DNA of 64,000 nt from Caldalkalibacillus uzonensis (GCF_030814135.1 NZ_JAUSUQ010000004.1:186001-250000); one strand, 5' to 3'. Shown: positions 7,337 to 16,690, counted from the stretch's first letter. Notes: a model not told the origin generated them from the letters alone. Translations and numbers: made by a program.

Positions 7337-9445
7337 TCAGAACTTTTGATCAAAGCGCTGTACAGCAGCTACCACTTCAAATTGCTCCTGATTAGCTGTA
7401 AGTACTTTATCTCCTTGTCTTAACTCCAGCACAATGTCATATGTGCCTGGTTCCAAGGTTTCAGGTACTTTCCAGAAAGGTTGGGCTCCTAGTCCTAATT
7501 TTATTATAGGACAGACAGATTGTGCTGCAATATTCCAAGTATGATCGCTAACATAATTAAAGTACACTTGGCCTTGTTTGTCAGTAATCATGACTTTTAA
7601 TGAGACATCCTCAAATGAATAAGGGTAATCATTAACCACTACAATTTGTTTAAACAAAGGATACCCGGGATTGACTTTCTTACGTAACATCTCAATAGAG
7701 ACTAAAAGCGGTGCATAGGCTTGTTTTAATGCGTAGTATCCTTTTTTAGGCTGGCGGTGATAATCAACCACGGACCAGGTGATACTTGGCCAGCAATCGA
7801 CAAACATAAATTGAAATAAGCTGGTCACTTTTCCTTTATTCCGCCGGTAATTTTCAATGGCAAACTTCAGAAGGTCCGCTTGGTATTGCTGGCTGTTGGC
7901 GATAAATTCTTCCAAGGAGTCTCCCATGTTAATCCCCGCAACATTAAATGTCTCATCATATTGAAAATCGTGATAAGCCCATACTTCCCATTTGGGCGGC
8001 CACAGCTCCTCCGGCTTCATCATATCCCGCATCATCTTCAGGTTGGGCAAAGCCTGAGCTCCAAATTCAGTGACAAATGGTGCTCCTGGCAATCCTGTAT
8101 ACTCTTGATAGGAACCATGATACCATCCAGGATACACATGCTCGGTAAAATCAGAAGCTTCTTTAACAATACGCTTGGCATCTTCCTCTTTGACCGCCCA
8201 ATAAAGAAGGGGATCAAGATAATCCCTGTTGGTACTGGGCTCGTTATGACAACACCAAATCATAATTGAGGGATGATTGTAAAATTGATTAACCATCTCC
8301 TTAATTTGTTTAACGGCATTTGCGGTAAAGCGATCGCTCTCTTCATACGACCATTGTAAGGCAAAATCCTGCCACACAAATATTCCTTCCCGATCGCAAG
8401 CTTCAAAAAACTCCTTTCGCGTAACATGGGCGTGAACACGAACCCCATTAATGTTTGCTTCCTTCATCAGGTTAATGTCCTGTGCAATCTGTTCACATGT
8501 GAATTCACTCAACCATTGGGTAGGAATATAATTGGTCCCCCTGATAAACACTTGGCGGCCGTTTAAATAGATGCGTCCCTGTTCATCCTGGAACACTTCT
8601 CTGATACCAAACACTTCTTGTATTTGGTACTGTGTTTCTATCCCTTCTATTTCTAATGTCACTGTTAGCTGGTACAAGGCCTGTTCTCCTTGATCCCATA
8701 TCCACCACAACCGGGGCTCAGCAATGGTTACAACTGTATACATTTTTTGAGTGCCTCTATCGAGCATGACTTCTTGGGAGCATTCATAATAGACGTTATC
8801 AGCAAAGTTATGAGGCTGGATGTGATAGTGAAGAACCGCCTGACACCGCTCAGACACATTCACCTGTGTCTCAATCGTAAGCACTGCTTCGTTTTGGCGT
8901 AAATGAGGCGTAATTTTACATCTGTCAATTTTAGCTTGAGGTGTTGAATAGAGCCACACATCATGCCAAATGCCGCCCGTATTTTGATCTTGCCCCCGTT
9001 CCTCATCCCAGGAACCGGGACGCGCATCGTGATGATTTAAAACGCCTTTAATCAATTGCTTTTTATTAGGCCATACCGTCCCCGGTGTTTCTAAAGGAGA
9101 CGTTACCCTGCATACAAACTCATTAACTCCTTGTTTTAATAAGGACGTCACTTCAAATTCATGCGTTTGAAAATAGCCCTCATGTTCCCCCACTTTATGG
9201 CCGTTAACATAAACTTCATTAAAATAGTCAACCCCTTTAAATTGAAGCCAATAGCGGTCAGCAGGTTGAAGTGTCTCAAGGGTAACCAAACGCTTCAACC
9301 ACACGGAGCCATGATAGTTATGGAGCCCTTGTTTTTCCCAGTTGGAAGGGACCTTCATGGTCCCTTGCCAGTCCTGCTCTGTTAGTTCTTCAAAACGGCA
9401 ACTCTTCAAGGAAAAAGCCCATTCGCCATTAAGAGAAAGCTTCAC
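7337..9445 (-). CDS. Glycoside hydrolase family 2 (beta-mannosidase/beta-galactosidase type)
   Basis: A 702-residue cytoplasmic exo-glycosidase (no signal peptide). The start is GTG 9445, two bases after the GH35 stop. An N-terminal jelly-roll sugar-binding domain (LNGEWAF, VPSNWE, VDYFNEVYVNGHKVGEHEGYF) is followed by an immunoglobulin-like domain and a TIM barrel from about residue 300 (GTNYIPTQWL). The general acid/base is E402 in CCHNEPS and the nucleophile is E460 in FVTEFGAQ. The 58-residue gap between them is shorter than in LacZ or beta-glucuronidases as I recall them. Substrate is uncertain: beta-mannoside, beta-galactoside or beta-glucosaminide are all possible. It presumably trims imported oligosaccharides together with the GH35 enzyme. 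Confidence 0.8.
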   Translation of the reverse strand: MKLSLNGEWAFSLKSCRFEELTEQDWQGTMKVPSNWEKQGLHNYHGSVWLKRLVTLETLQPADRYWLQFKGVDYFNEVYVNGHKVGEHEGYFQTHEFEVTSLLKQGVNEFVCRVTSPLETPGTVWPNKKQLIKGVLNHHDARPGSWDEERGQDQNTGGIWHDVWLYSTPQAKIDRCKITPHLRQNEAVLTIETQVNVSERCQAVLHYHIQPHNFADNVYYECSQEVMLDRGTQKMYTVVTIAEPRLWWIWDQGEQALYQLTVTLEIEGIETQYQIQEVFGIREVFQDEQGRIYLNGRQVFIRGTNYIPTQWLSEFTCEQIAQDINLMKEANINGVRVHAHVTRKEFFEACDREGIFVWQDFALQWSYEESDRFTANAVKQIKEMVNQFYNHPSIMIWCCHNEPSTNRDYLDPLLYWAVKEEDAKRIVKEASDFTEHVYPGWYHGSYQEYTGLPGAPFVTEFGAQALPNLKMMRDMMKPEELWPPKWEVWAYHDFQYDETFNVAGINMGDSLEEFIANSQQYQADLLKFAIENYRRNKGKVTSLFQFMFVDCWPSITWSVVDYHRQPKKGYYALKQAYAPLLVSIEMLRKKVNPGYPLFKQIVVVNDYPYSFEDVSLKVMITDKQGQVYFNYVSDHTWNIAAQSVCPIIKLGLGAQPFWKVPETLEPGTYDIVLELRQGDKVLTANQEQFEVVAAVQRFDQKF

Positions 9446-9447
9446 GA

Positions 9448-11811
9448 TCAGCCATCCTCTCTATCCTTGGTTAAGATTAAGGTCAAGGGATCCGTAATCC
9501 CTTCGATTTTTAATTTGCCATGGATGGGCTGCTCCTCCAGATTTGACCTCCATTTTCCTTCCATCGTAAGCGCTATTGACCCTTGCCGGCCAATGGGGAT
9601 AACTCGGAGCTCTATCTTTCCTGTTTCTTGATAAAGATCAGTCAGCTCGACGGTGGCATAGCGTATCGTGATATCATCATTTAGGCGGTAATAACGGACA
9701 AAAACCGCACCGGACCTGGGGGGCAAGGTAATGGTTTCACCGTCAAACAACGGGGAACCGTGTTCATAGATGACAGCTGTTTTCTCTACCTCATCATAAT
9801 TATTAATAAAGATAAAAGAATCACTCCCATTGGTCCGTTCCACAAGGGAAAGGTCCGGATCACTTGCTGTAAGATGGGGTCTGACACCCACAACCTCTGC
9901 CAGTGCTTTAATCACCTCAAGCTGATAATGGTAATCATGCCCCATCCCTATACCGAGTACCAAAATTTGACCTTTCCCCACTCGCTTTGTATAGGCAGCA
10001 ACTTCTGGTTTTGCCCCTTCTGTAAAGGCCGCTATCACTTCGCCGTCATATTGGGAAAACTTGAGCCGCTGCTTCACATTAACCGAGTCAATGCCTAACA
10101 CGTCTACCCGGCTAATGCCAGGCACAACCTCCCATTCTCCTAACTGGAGTTGATCAGCAAGGACCGTACATGGCTTGCCATACAAATCATGTGTCGGAAT
10201 CTCTGGATACAAGACCAGCCTTCCCCCAGCCTGCACATAGTTTGCTAGCTTACGCTGAATATCTTCGTTCATATACGCACTGGAGAATACCCATAGAGTG
10301 GGCACTTTCTCCACATCTAACTCTTTTAGCAAGTCAACCGCTTCATAGTGAATGTTGGCTGCGGCCAATAAACGCTGAATACCATCAAAGGCAAAGGTTT
10401 CCCGCTTCGCAGCCAGCTCATTCACCATATCCCGGTCCCGCTCATCTGTCACCTCAGTCATATAATCATCAGGATTAAAGGCGATATAAGTGTGTATGTG
10501 TTTGGAAGCACTTAACAAACGTTGTCCGATCGTTCGAAACAGATGTCCCAAATGTTTGGCTTTAGCATAATTGGGCCTTTCCTGCCCTTTGGAATCAATG
10601 GGAGCCTGCCATTCATGGCGTCTGCCAAACAAGCCAATCTGTTCATAGTTTTCACCGGCAACAAACATATAATAGTTTAAAGCGTTCATACCATGGGCTA
10701 CACAGGTACGGGTATTTAAATCCAGATCTTGTGGGTAAAGCCGCGGCCGGTCTGCTAACCGTCCTGATTGAAACTCAGCTGAAAATAAGGGCTGTTCGGG
10801 ATGAGATATGGATTTAGTCAACGAACAACTCAGGATTAAGTCATGATAAGTGTCATAACCGATATGTCCAGGGTAAAAGTCACCTGCCACAACAACATCA
10901 TCTAGTTCAGCCGTTTTATATAACTGGGACAAACCAATGGGGTAATCTACACCACGGCTGTAGATAGAAAAATCTTTAAACCCATGTACATTCACAATGA
11001 ACGGGACCGTTATTCCTGTTTGCTTGGCAAATGATCTTAAATGATTGACATAATCTTTAATATAGTCCCGCCAAAACCGGCGCCATTCAAAATGAAAAGA
11101 AGGATAATGGGCGGGTAATCCAGCTTTAAATATATTGACAAAATCAGTAAATGACGATTCAGATAAACCATACTTCGTGTTAAAGGCACTTATGGTTTGA
11201 TATTGCCCCTCAAGATAAACTGCAAACTTTTGCAAAGTATCTTCATTGTAGTCCGATGTGTTGGTTACCCAATGCAGCATGCCGATCTCATTGCAAAGTT
11301 GATACATGATGACGCTTCCGTTTTCATTAATCTGCATGGGGGCAATAACCTTGTTAACTGCACTGTACCAGTTCTTCACTTTCTCTAAGAATAAAGGATG
11401 TTGATAGGAGACGACTCGCGTAGGATGATCAGCTCCGCTCCGTTGTTTGGCAATGACCTGCGGATAGTTTTCCAAAAGCCAACCAGGGATGCCTTCATTC
11501 TTTACCTCTGCCATGACATAGGGGCCAGGGCGGACAATACAGTACAGCCCTTTATCTTTAACCAGTTTAAGAAACGATTTTAGATCACGTTCACCTCTCG
11601 TCTCTCCGGTAAAATCGAAGGCGCCTTCCTCATATTCATGCCAAATCCACGGCACATAGGTACTCACCAGGTTGCAGCCTGCTTCAATAATTTTATCCAA
11701 ACGCTGGCTCCACTCCGCCTGCGGAACGCGGTAATAATGAAATTCAGCACCATATAGAAACGTTTCCTGACCATTAATGATAAATTTCCCTTGTCTCCAT
11801 GTGACTGTCAT
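9448..11811 (-). CDS. Glycoside hydrolase family 35 (beta-galactosidase or exo-beta-glucosaminidase type)
   Basis: A 787-residue cytoplasmic exo-glycosidase. ATG 11811 is preferred over ATG 11826 because GGAGG lies inside the first candidate and 8 bases before the second. The TIM barrel starts at about residue 15 with GAEFHYYRVP, EAGCNLVSTYVPW and VRPGPYVMAEV, all GH35 hallmarks. The acid/base is E175 in YQLCNEIG and the nucleophile is E346 in LFSAEFQSG. A Rossmann-like, GH42-type domain (about residues 460-650) and C-terminal beta domains follow, a plan also seen in archaeal GH35 exo-beta-glucosaminidases. The substrate is therefore open between beta-galactosides, beta-glucosaminides and the beta-1,2-linkages reported for some GH35 enzymes. 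Confidence 0.85.
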   Translation of the reverse strand: MTVTWRQGKFIINGQETFLYGAEFHYYRVPQAEWSQRLDKIIEAGCNLVSTYVPWIWHEYEEGAFDFTGETRGERDLKSFLKLVKDKGLYCIVRPGPYVMAEVKNEGIPGWLLENYPQVIAKQRSGADHPTRVVSYQHPLFLEKVKNWYSAVNKVIAPMQINENGSVIMYQLCNEIGMLHWVTNTSDYNEDTLQKFAVYLEGQYQTISAFNTKYGLSESSFTDFVNIFKAGLPAHYPSFHFEWRRFWRDYIKDYVNHLRSFAKQTGITVPFIVNVHGFKDFSIYSRGVDYPIGLSQLYKTAELDDVVVAGDFYPGHIGYDTYHDLILSCSLTKSISHPEQPLFSAEFQSGRLADRPRLYPQDLDLNTRTCVAHGMNALNYYMFVAGENYEQIGLFGRRHEWQAPIDSKGQERPNYAKAKHLGHLFRTIGQRLLSASKHIHTYIAFNPDDYMTEVTDERDRDMVNELAAKRETFAFDGIQRLLAAANIHYEAVDLLKELDVEKVPTLWVFSSAYMNEDIQRKLANYVQAGGRLVLYPEIPTHDLYGKPCTVLADQLQLGEWEVVPGISRVDVLGIDSVNVKQRLKFSQYDGEVIAAFTEGAKPEVAAYTKRVGKGQILVLGIGMGHDYHYQLEVIKALAEVVGVRPHLTASDPDLSLVERTNGSDSFIFINNYDEVEKTAVIYEHGSPLFDGETITLPPRSGAVFVRYYRLNDDITIRYATVELTDLYQETGKIELRVIPIGRQGSIALTMEGKWRSNLEEQPIHGKLKIEGITDPLTLILTKDREDG

Positions 11812-11832
11812 CGTTTTTGCCTCCATTGATTC

Positions 11833-12363
11833 TTAGTTTTCTAGCTGTTCAATTTTCAATAATTGGGCCTCGGCTTCTTCTCTTACCCACTCCCGTGAAC
11901 CAAAAGCATCAATGGCCAATTCAAATATCGCTTTAGCTTTTTCATATTCTCCTGCTTCGATGTATAAGCGTCCGCTCTGCAACAATATCTCCGGCAGATG
12001 GCGGTTGTTGAGATTGAAATATTGTTGAAAAAGGGCAAAGCCTTCATCAGCTGATAACTTTTCATATATAATCACATCTATTTTTTCTTTGGCTTCATAA
12101 TAAATTCCTGGTTTAGGAATCGCCCACCGGCTGGACCACAGCATTAACACATGTTCATACCCACCTGTAAAGACGTAGGCCTGCTCTTGTTCGTCGTAGA
12201 CTTCCCCACCCTTTAAGGCCTTCCCATAATCACCCCGCTCAAAATTGGCATCCGCTTGTTCCATAAATTTTTTTGCATTTTGATAGGTTTCAAACCAAAC
12301 ATAGGCATAGACACCGCTAGCAAACAAAATGACAGAAATGGTAACTAAAAGCACTTTTTTCAT
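11833..12363 (-). CDS. Membrane-anchored TPR-like protein of a sugar operon
   Basis: A 176-residue protein of unknown function. ATG 12363 follows AAGGAGAGAGCTTG; a TTG one codon earlier is less likely. Residues 4-22 form one membrane anchor (VLLVTISVILFASGVYAYV), so the rest is probably outside the cell. At least two TPR-like helical pairs are visible: FMEQADANFERGDYGKAL near residue 33, and ILLQSGRLYIEAGEYEKAKA near residue 126, the latter a good TPR consensus. It lies between the permease and GH35 genes, 9 and 21 bases from its neighbours. A role as an importer-associated scaffold or sensor is inference. Confidence 0.6.
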   Translation of the reverse strand: MKKVLLVTISVILFASGVYAYVWFETYQNAKKFMEQADANFERGDYGKALKGGEVYDEQEQAYVFTGGYEHVLMLWSSRWAIPKPGIYYEAKEKIDVIIYEKLSADEGFALFQQYFNLNNRHLPEILLQSGRLYIEAGEYEKAKAIFELAIDAFGSREWVREEAEAQLLKIEQLEN

Positions 12364-12375
12364 CAAGCTCTCTCC

Positions 12376-13197
12376 TTACTTTAAGCCCACACCGGTAAAG
12401 GCTTCGATGAAATAACGTTGCAAGAAGAAAAACACGATCACAACTGGCACAGTCACTAAAGTAGTGGCTGCCCACAGTTGCTCGAGAAACCGCCCAGGAA
12501 TCACTTCCTTGAATTGGTATAACCCCAGCTGAAGGGTATACATGGATTCATCCCTTAAATACAACAGAGCCATAAACAAATCATTCCAACTATGCATAAA
12601 GGTTAAGATGCCGACCGTAGCCAATACCGGTTTAATCATCGGCAGCACAATTTTGTAAAACACCTGAATTTCGTTGCAGCCATCCATACGCGCCGCCTCC
12701 AAATAATCATTGGGAATCTGGATTAAGAACTGCCGGATGAGAAATATGTTGTAGGCGCTAACAGCCACCGGGATGATCATCACACGGTAGGTGTTCACCC
12801 ATCCCCAGTTATACAACATGGTATACGTGGGAATGAGTAATAATATGGCTGGAATCATCATTGAACCCAGGACCACTTTAAAAATGATATCCCGTCCAGG
12901 AAAATGCAGCTTGGCTAAAGCATAAGCCACCATAGCGTTTAGAATGACGTTTAAAATCGTTACACTGACAGAAATAATCAGGCTGTTTTTGAACAACACG
13001 CCCATGTTTAATGTGGTGAACACCTTCACATAACCCGAAATCGTCCAGTTTTGGGGCAGCGACAACGGATAGTGCATAATTTCGGTCCCCGGCTTAAACG
13101 AATTCATCACCATAATGAAAAAAGGATACATGACAATGACTGACCCTAAAATAAGTACACTGTATATTGCAATTTTGGACCACCTGATGTTGAACAT
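12376..13197 (-). CDS. Sugar ABC importer permease (MalG-like)
   Basis: A 273-residue CUT1 permease with six predicted helices. ATG 13197 is preceded by GGGGGTAGCCTC. The EAA loop reads YLEAARMDGCNEIQVFYKIV (about residues 165-185). The N-terminal helix and the MVMNSFKPGTEI motif that follows it are typical of MalG-type subunits. It pairs with the product of 13209-14135 (11-base gap) and is served by the binding protein at 14211-15554. No ATPase gene is present in the operon. Confidence 0.9.
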   Translation of the reverse strand: MFNIRWSKIAIYSVLILGSVIVMYPFFIMVMNSFKPGTEIMHYPLSLPQNWTISGYVKVFTTLNMGVLFKNSLIISVSVTILNVILNAMVAYALAKLHFPGRDIIFKVVLGSMMIPAILLLIPTYTMLYNWGWVNTYRVMIIPVAVSAYNIFLIRQFLIQIPNDYLEAARMDGCNEIQVFYKIVLPMIKPVLATVGILTFMHSWNDLFMALLYLRDESMYTLQLGLYQFKEVIPGRFLEQLWAATTLVTVPVVIVFFFLQRYFIEAFTGVGLK

Positions 13198-13208
13198 GAG
13201 GCTACCCC

Positions 13209-14135
13209 CTAACTTTCTCCATGGCGGTTAATCAATTTCCACTGAATGGTGGTTAAAATGAGTATCACCACAGCAAGCAACAGTCCTAACGTTGCTGCAT
13301 AACCCATCGACATGTCATCAAATCCAGTTTTATACAAATAGAGAACAGGTGTTAGTCCCGCATGATAGGGACCACCTTGTAAATCAAAAATCATGAACAC
13401 TTCAGTAAACATTTGCATTCCATTAATGACGTTCATGGTCATCACAAACAAAATTTGAGGTTTAAGCAGGGGGAGGGTAATTCTAAAAAACTGAGTCCAC
13501 CAGCTGGCCCCATCGACCCTTGCTGCCTCATACAGCTCCTTATTAATGGTTAATAAGCCTCCAAGAAAAATCATCATTTGTACTGCAAACCATTTCCAGC
13601 TGTTAAAAATGGCCAAGAGCGGCATAGGTAACCATTTTGAAAAGGTCCAGAACACGGGTCCATCTAAGAGTCCCACCGACATCATGATGCGCTGTACCGG
13701 CCCATTGGGACTGGCCAAAAACTCAAAAATAATCATAGCCACGGCAATGGAGGTGATGACTGGCAAAAAATAGATGGTCCTAAAGATGCCTGCACCTGCT
13801 GTAATTTCCTTTAACAACAAAGCCATCCCCAAAGAAATAACAAAGGTAAGGGCGATGAAAATAGACTGATTGTAAAGAATGTTGAACAGCGCTTTCCAAA
13901 ACAGTGGATCTTGAATGCCATTGATCCAGTTCTCAATACCTACAAAGCGCGCTCTTTCGGGTTGTAAGACATTGATATCTTGAAAGCTCATTTTAAAAGC
14001 CAAAAATATGGGCACTGAAAGAAAAATGATAAAATACAAGATCCAGGGTAAAGAAAACAGATACCCGTATAAAGTTTGTGAATTCACCCTTAACCTCGAA
14101 GGTATGCTTGTTACTGGGCGCAGCTTAATTTGCAA
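13209..14135 (-). CDS. Sugar ABC importer permease (MalF-like)
   Basis: A 308-residue CUT1 permease. The best start is TTG 14135 behind GGAAGGGAATAACA. The first helix (GYLFSLPWILYFIIFLSVPIFLAF) follows a basic N-terminus, and about six helices are predicted. The EAA loop is ELYEAARVDGASWWTQFFRI (about residues 195-215). It follows the binding-protein gene by 75 bases that contain a perfect 14-bp hairpin, suggesting differential expression of the two. Confidence 0.9.
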   Translation of the reverse strand: MQIKLRPVTSIPSRLRVNSQTLYGYLFSLPWILYFIIFLSVPIFLAFKMSFQDINVLQPERARFVGIENWINGIQDPLFWKALFNILYNQSIFIALTFVISLGMALLLKEITAGAGIFRTIYFLPVITSIAVAMIIFEFLASPNGPVQRIMMSVGLLDGPVFWTFSKWLPMPLLAIFNSWKWFAVQMMIFLGGLLTINKELYEAARVDGASWWTQFFRITLPLLKPQILFVMTMNVINGMQMFTEVFMIFDLQGGPYHAGLTPVLYLYKTGFDDMSMGYAATLGLLLAVVILILTTIQWKLINRHGES

Positions 14136-14163
14136 TGTTATTCCCTTCCTTCATGACGTAACA

Positions 14164-14196
14164 GAATAGCTTGTATCACGGCGATACAAGCTATTC
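14164..14196 (-). promoter_or_regulatory. Perfect 14-bp hairpin between binding-protein and permease genes
   Basis: GAATAGCTTGTATC (14164-14177) and GATACAAGCTATTC (14183-14196) are exact inverted repeats with a 5-base loop. No T-run follows on the - strand, so it is more likely an mRNA-stabilising or processing stem-loop protecting the upstream binding-protein message than a terminator. Confidence 0.65.
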
Positions 14197-14210
14197 CGTT
14201 CTCGTTTATA

Positions 14211-15554
14211 CTAGTTTTGATGCAAAATTTGGCGAGCTTCTTCTGCTGCACGTTCCACGGCCTCTTCAGGTGTCAAGTTGTGGTGAATCACAGTTTCAAT
14301 GTAATACTGCAAGATAATATTGCTAACATCATCCAACTCAGCTACGGGTTCATTGATAATGGCATGTTCAAGTTGCTCTACGAAAGGCTTAATATCTTCG
14401 GCCTGAAAATATTCATGGTTTTGCAGGCTTTTCAATGTGGGTAATTGTTCCAAAGCCTTAAGTGACTCCAGGTTAATGTCATCTTCCATCATAAATTTGA
14501 TAAATTCGAAGGCCAGCCGTTCTTGTTCCGGATTGCTTTTGAAAATCATTAGAGAGCGACCATCAAGCGTGGACCAGTGGGTATCCCCTTTTTGGCGGAC
14601 AGGGATGGGCGCCACCCCGACATCTTCACCAATCACCATCGGCCCATCTTTTGCTTCAGCCAGATTGGCTTTCCATCCGTAACCGAATTGCAGCCACATC
14701 CCTACATTCCGGCTGAAGAAATCATTGTTTTCCATTTGTTCAGGTGCGTATTCTTGTGCTTGACGCATAAATGTCAAGAAATCGGCAAACCCAGCTTCTT
14801 CTTCGTCAAACACCACATCCGTTCCTAACTCATTAAACAACCCATACTTTCCATCATTAAAGTTATAGTAGATTTGAGCTTTCATTGTCCAATACCAACC
14901 GCCCCAAGCCAGGGCTTCATTCCAGAATACATTTCCAAATACTTTGGATCCATCCTCACGGTCAGGCAAATTGTGAATCGCTTCAGCAGCGGCCAAGTAT
15001 TCCTCAAACGTTGTAGGCGGATTGTCAGGATCTAGTCCCGCTTCTTCAAACAATGCTTTGTTATAAATCATCATTTGTGTGGTCGCATTCCAAGGAACAT
15101 AATATTTACCGCCAAAATGCTCTTGAACATAGTGTTCACTCACTCTGTCAAACAACTCATCAGCTCCTGGCATCTCTGCCAAGTTGACAATCATCCCTTG
15201 CTGGGCAAATTTGGCTGGTTGATAGCCAAACACCCCGACCAGAATATCCGGGATATCTCCTGCAGCTAAGCGAGCTGTCAGCTGCCCGCCATCAGGCTCC
15301 TGCTCCACATTGACTTTGACATTCGGATGTCTTTCCATAAATTTTTTGGCCAAAAAGTTCCGGGTATGATCATAGTAATAACCTCCTGCCGGAACCATAA
15401 TCGTAATTTCCCCTGACAATTCATTTTCCTCTTCATTGGTGGCGCTTTCATTTTCGCCAGTATCAGGTTGTGCTGGCTCTTCACTGTTTGAACAGGCAAC
15501 GACAACAAGCAGAAGAGCAGACAGCAGCGCTAAAACTGACATAAGCTTTTTCAT
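14211..15554 (-). CDS. Sugar ABC importer, substrate-binding lipoprotein
   Basis: A 447-residue family 1 extracellular binding protein. The signal peptide ends in VVVACSN with acylated C21, followed by an acidic linker (about residues 22-48) and the mature start GEITIMVPAGGYYYDHTRN. The conserved SBP_bac_1 landmarks are recognisable: GDIPDILVG, MIYNKALFEEAGLDP and PPTTFEEYLAAAEAI. The upstream leader contains GGGGG close to ATG 15554. It is the first gene after the LacI regulator, so its ligand is presumably the oligosaccharide cut by GH35 and GH2. Ligand identity cannot be read from sequence. Confidence 0.88.
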   Translation of the reverse strand: MKKLMSVLALLSALLLVVVACSNSEEPAQPDTGENESATNEEENELSGEITIMVPAGGYYYDHTRNFLAKKFMERHPNVKVNVEQEPDGGQLTARLAAGDIPDILVGVFGYQPAKFAQQGMIVNLAEMPGADELFDRVSEHYVQEHFGGKYYVPWNATTQMMIYNKALFEEAGLDPDNPPTTFEEYLAAAEAIHNLPDREDGSKVFGNVFWNEALAWGGWYWTMKAQIYYNFNDGKYGLFNELGTDVVFDEEEAGFADFLTFMRQAQEYAPEQMENNDFFSRNVGMWLQFGYGWKANLAEAKDGPMVIGEDVGVAPIPVRQKGDTHWSTLDGRSLMIFKSNPEQERLAFEFIKFMMEDDINLESLKALEQLPTLKSLQNHEYFQAEDIKPFVEQLEHAIINEPVAELDDVSNIILQYYIETVIHHNLTPEEAVERAAEEARQILHQN

Positions 15555-15594
15555 GTTTAAAAAATCCCCCTTTTTATGTTATTTTGGAAAGGAC

Positions 15595-15614
15595 GCCTGC
15601 CCATTAGGGCTGGC
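15595..15614 (-). promoter_or_regulatory. Short hairpin between lacI-type regulator and binding protein
   Basis: GCCTGCCC (15595-15602) and GGGCTGGC (15607-15614) form a stem with one mismatch and a TAAT-type loop. No T-run follows. It may weakly attenuate or protect the message downstream of the regulator gene. Confidence 0.3.
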
Positions 15615-15636
15615 CCCCTCATTCCCTTGGGTTTGC

Positions 15637-16638
15637 TCAGATTAGATTTTGCGGCTTGGCAACAGACCCTCGGATGACTAAATCCGTGCTCAGGTCATAG
15701 CGTCTATTAATCTCTTGATTGTCAAAAGCTTGGAACAAGAGGTGGGCGGCTAATGTACCTGCCTCATATTTAGGTTGTTTAACCGTGGTCAAAGGAGGAT
15801 TAAGATACTGGGCAATTTGAATATCATCAAACCCCATGACAGAAATGTCATCAGGAATCTTAATCCCCATTTCTTCAAACGCCTGATATCCACCCAATGC
15901 CATCTCGTCGTTAGCATAAAAGACAGCCGTCGGTAAATCCCCCTGCATGATCAGCAGTTTGGTCGCGTGATAACCTCCCTCACGGGTAAAGTTACCCGTG
16001 AAGGTCCACTTGGACTGATAGGCAATATCATACTCTTCAAGGGCTTGCTGGTAACCCTTCATGCGATTAATACTATCTACTGAATTAGACGGACCGCTAA
16101 TAAAAGCAATATCTCGGTGTCCCTGCTCAATGAGATATTTTGTTGCTTGATAAGCACCTTGGGTATTATTGACGAGCACGCTAATAATATGCTGATCCTC
16201 TAAAAAACGGTCCAGTACAATGATTGGAAATCCATCGCGAGAGGAGGCCATAATAACCTCATCTGAGATGTTATGGGCAAGGATAATCACGCCATCCACT
16301 CTTTTTTCCGTTAAAAATTTAATCGCTGTTGAGTCTTTGCCTCCAATAGAACTGCATGCTATTAAGTCATAGCCATTAGCCATCGTGACTTCCTGAACAC
16401 CTTTGATTAATTCCGAATAATACGGACCAGAAAGATCACTTAATATCAGTGCGATTGTTTTGGTTTTGCTCTTTTTCAAGTCCATGGCTAGGCCATTTTT
16501 TTGATAGTTTAATTGCTTGGCAGCTTCCAATACTTTCATTTTTGTTTCAGGTTTCACGTTTCCTTTGCCATTTAGAGCGTAAGAAGCAGTGGAGACAGAG
16601 ACTCCTGCGAGCTTTGCCACATCTTTGATGGTAGTCAT
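15637..16638 (-). CDS. LacI-family transcriptional repressor
   Basis: A 333-residue repressor heading the GH35/GH2 operon. ATG 16638 is chosen because AGGTGATC precedes it; GTG 16647 lies inside that ribosome site. The N-terminal helix-turn-helix is TTIKDVAKLAGVSVSTASYA (residues 2-21), with hinge helix AMDLKKSKT near 50. The periplasmic-binding-like effector domain follows (IALILSDLSGPYYSELIKG; FYANDEMALGGYQAFEEMG; DDISVMGFDDIQIAQYLNPPLTTV). The palindrome ATCGAAACGTTTCGAT lies 26 bases upstream and a near copy lies before the divergent gene, so it very likely represses itself, the operon and the secreted hydrolase. Confidence 0.92.
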   Translation of the reverse strand: MTTIKDVAKLAGVSVSTASYALNGKGNVKPETKMKVLEAAKQLNYQKNGLAMDLKKSKTKTIALILSDLSGPYYSELIKGVQEVTMANGYDLIACSSIGGKDSTAIKFLTEKRVDGVIILAHNISDEVIMASSRDGFPIIVLDRFLEDQHIISVLVNNTQGAYQATKYLIEQGHRDIAFISGPSNSVDSINRMKGYQQALEEYDIAYQSKWTFTGNFTREGGYHATKLLIMQGDLPTAVFYANDEMALGGYQAFEEMGIKIPDDISVMGFDDIQIAQYLNPPLTTVKQPKYEAGTLAAHLLFQAFDNQEINRRYDLSTDLVIRGSVAKPQNLI

Positions 16639-16663
16639 TTCGATCACCTGTACGTTTATATGT

Positions 16664-16679
16664 ATCGAAACGTTTCGAT
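16664..16679. promoter_or_regulatory. LacI-type operator 1
   Basis: ATCGAAACGTTTCGAT is a perfect 16-bp palindrome with the central CG typical of LacI-family operators. It lies just downstream of the - strand promoter (-10 at 16691-16696), so a bound repressor would block the operon. Confidence 0.8.
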
Positions 16680-16690
16680 TTTACACTTAT

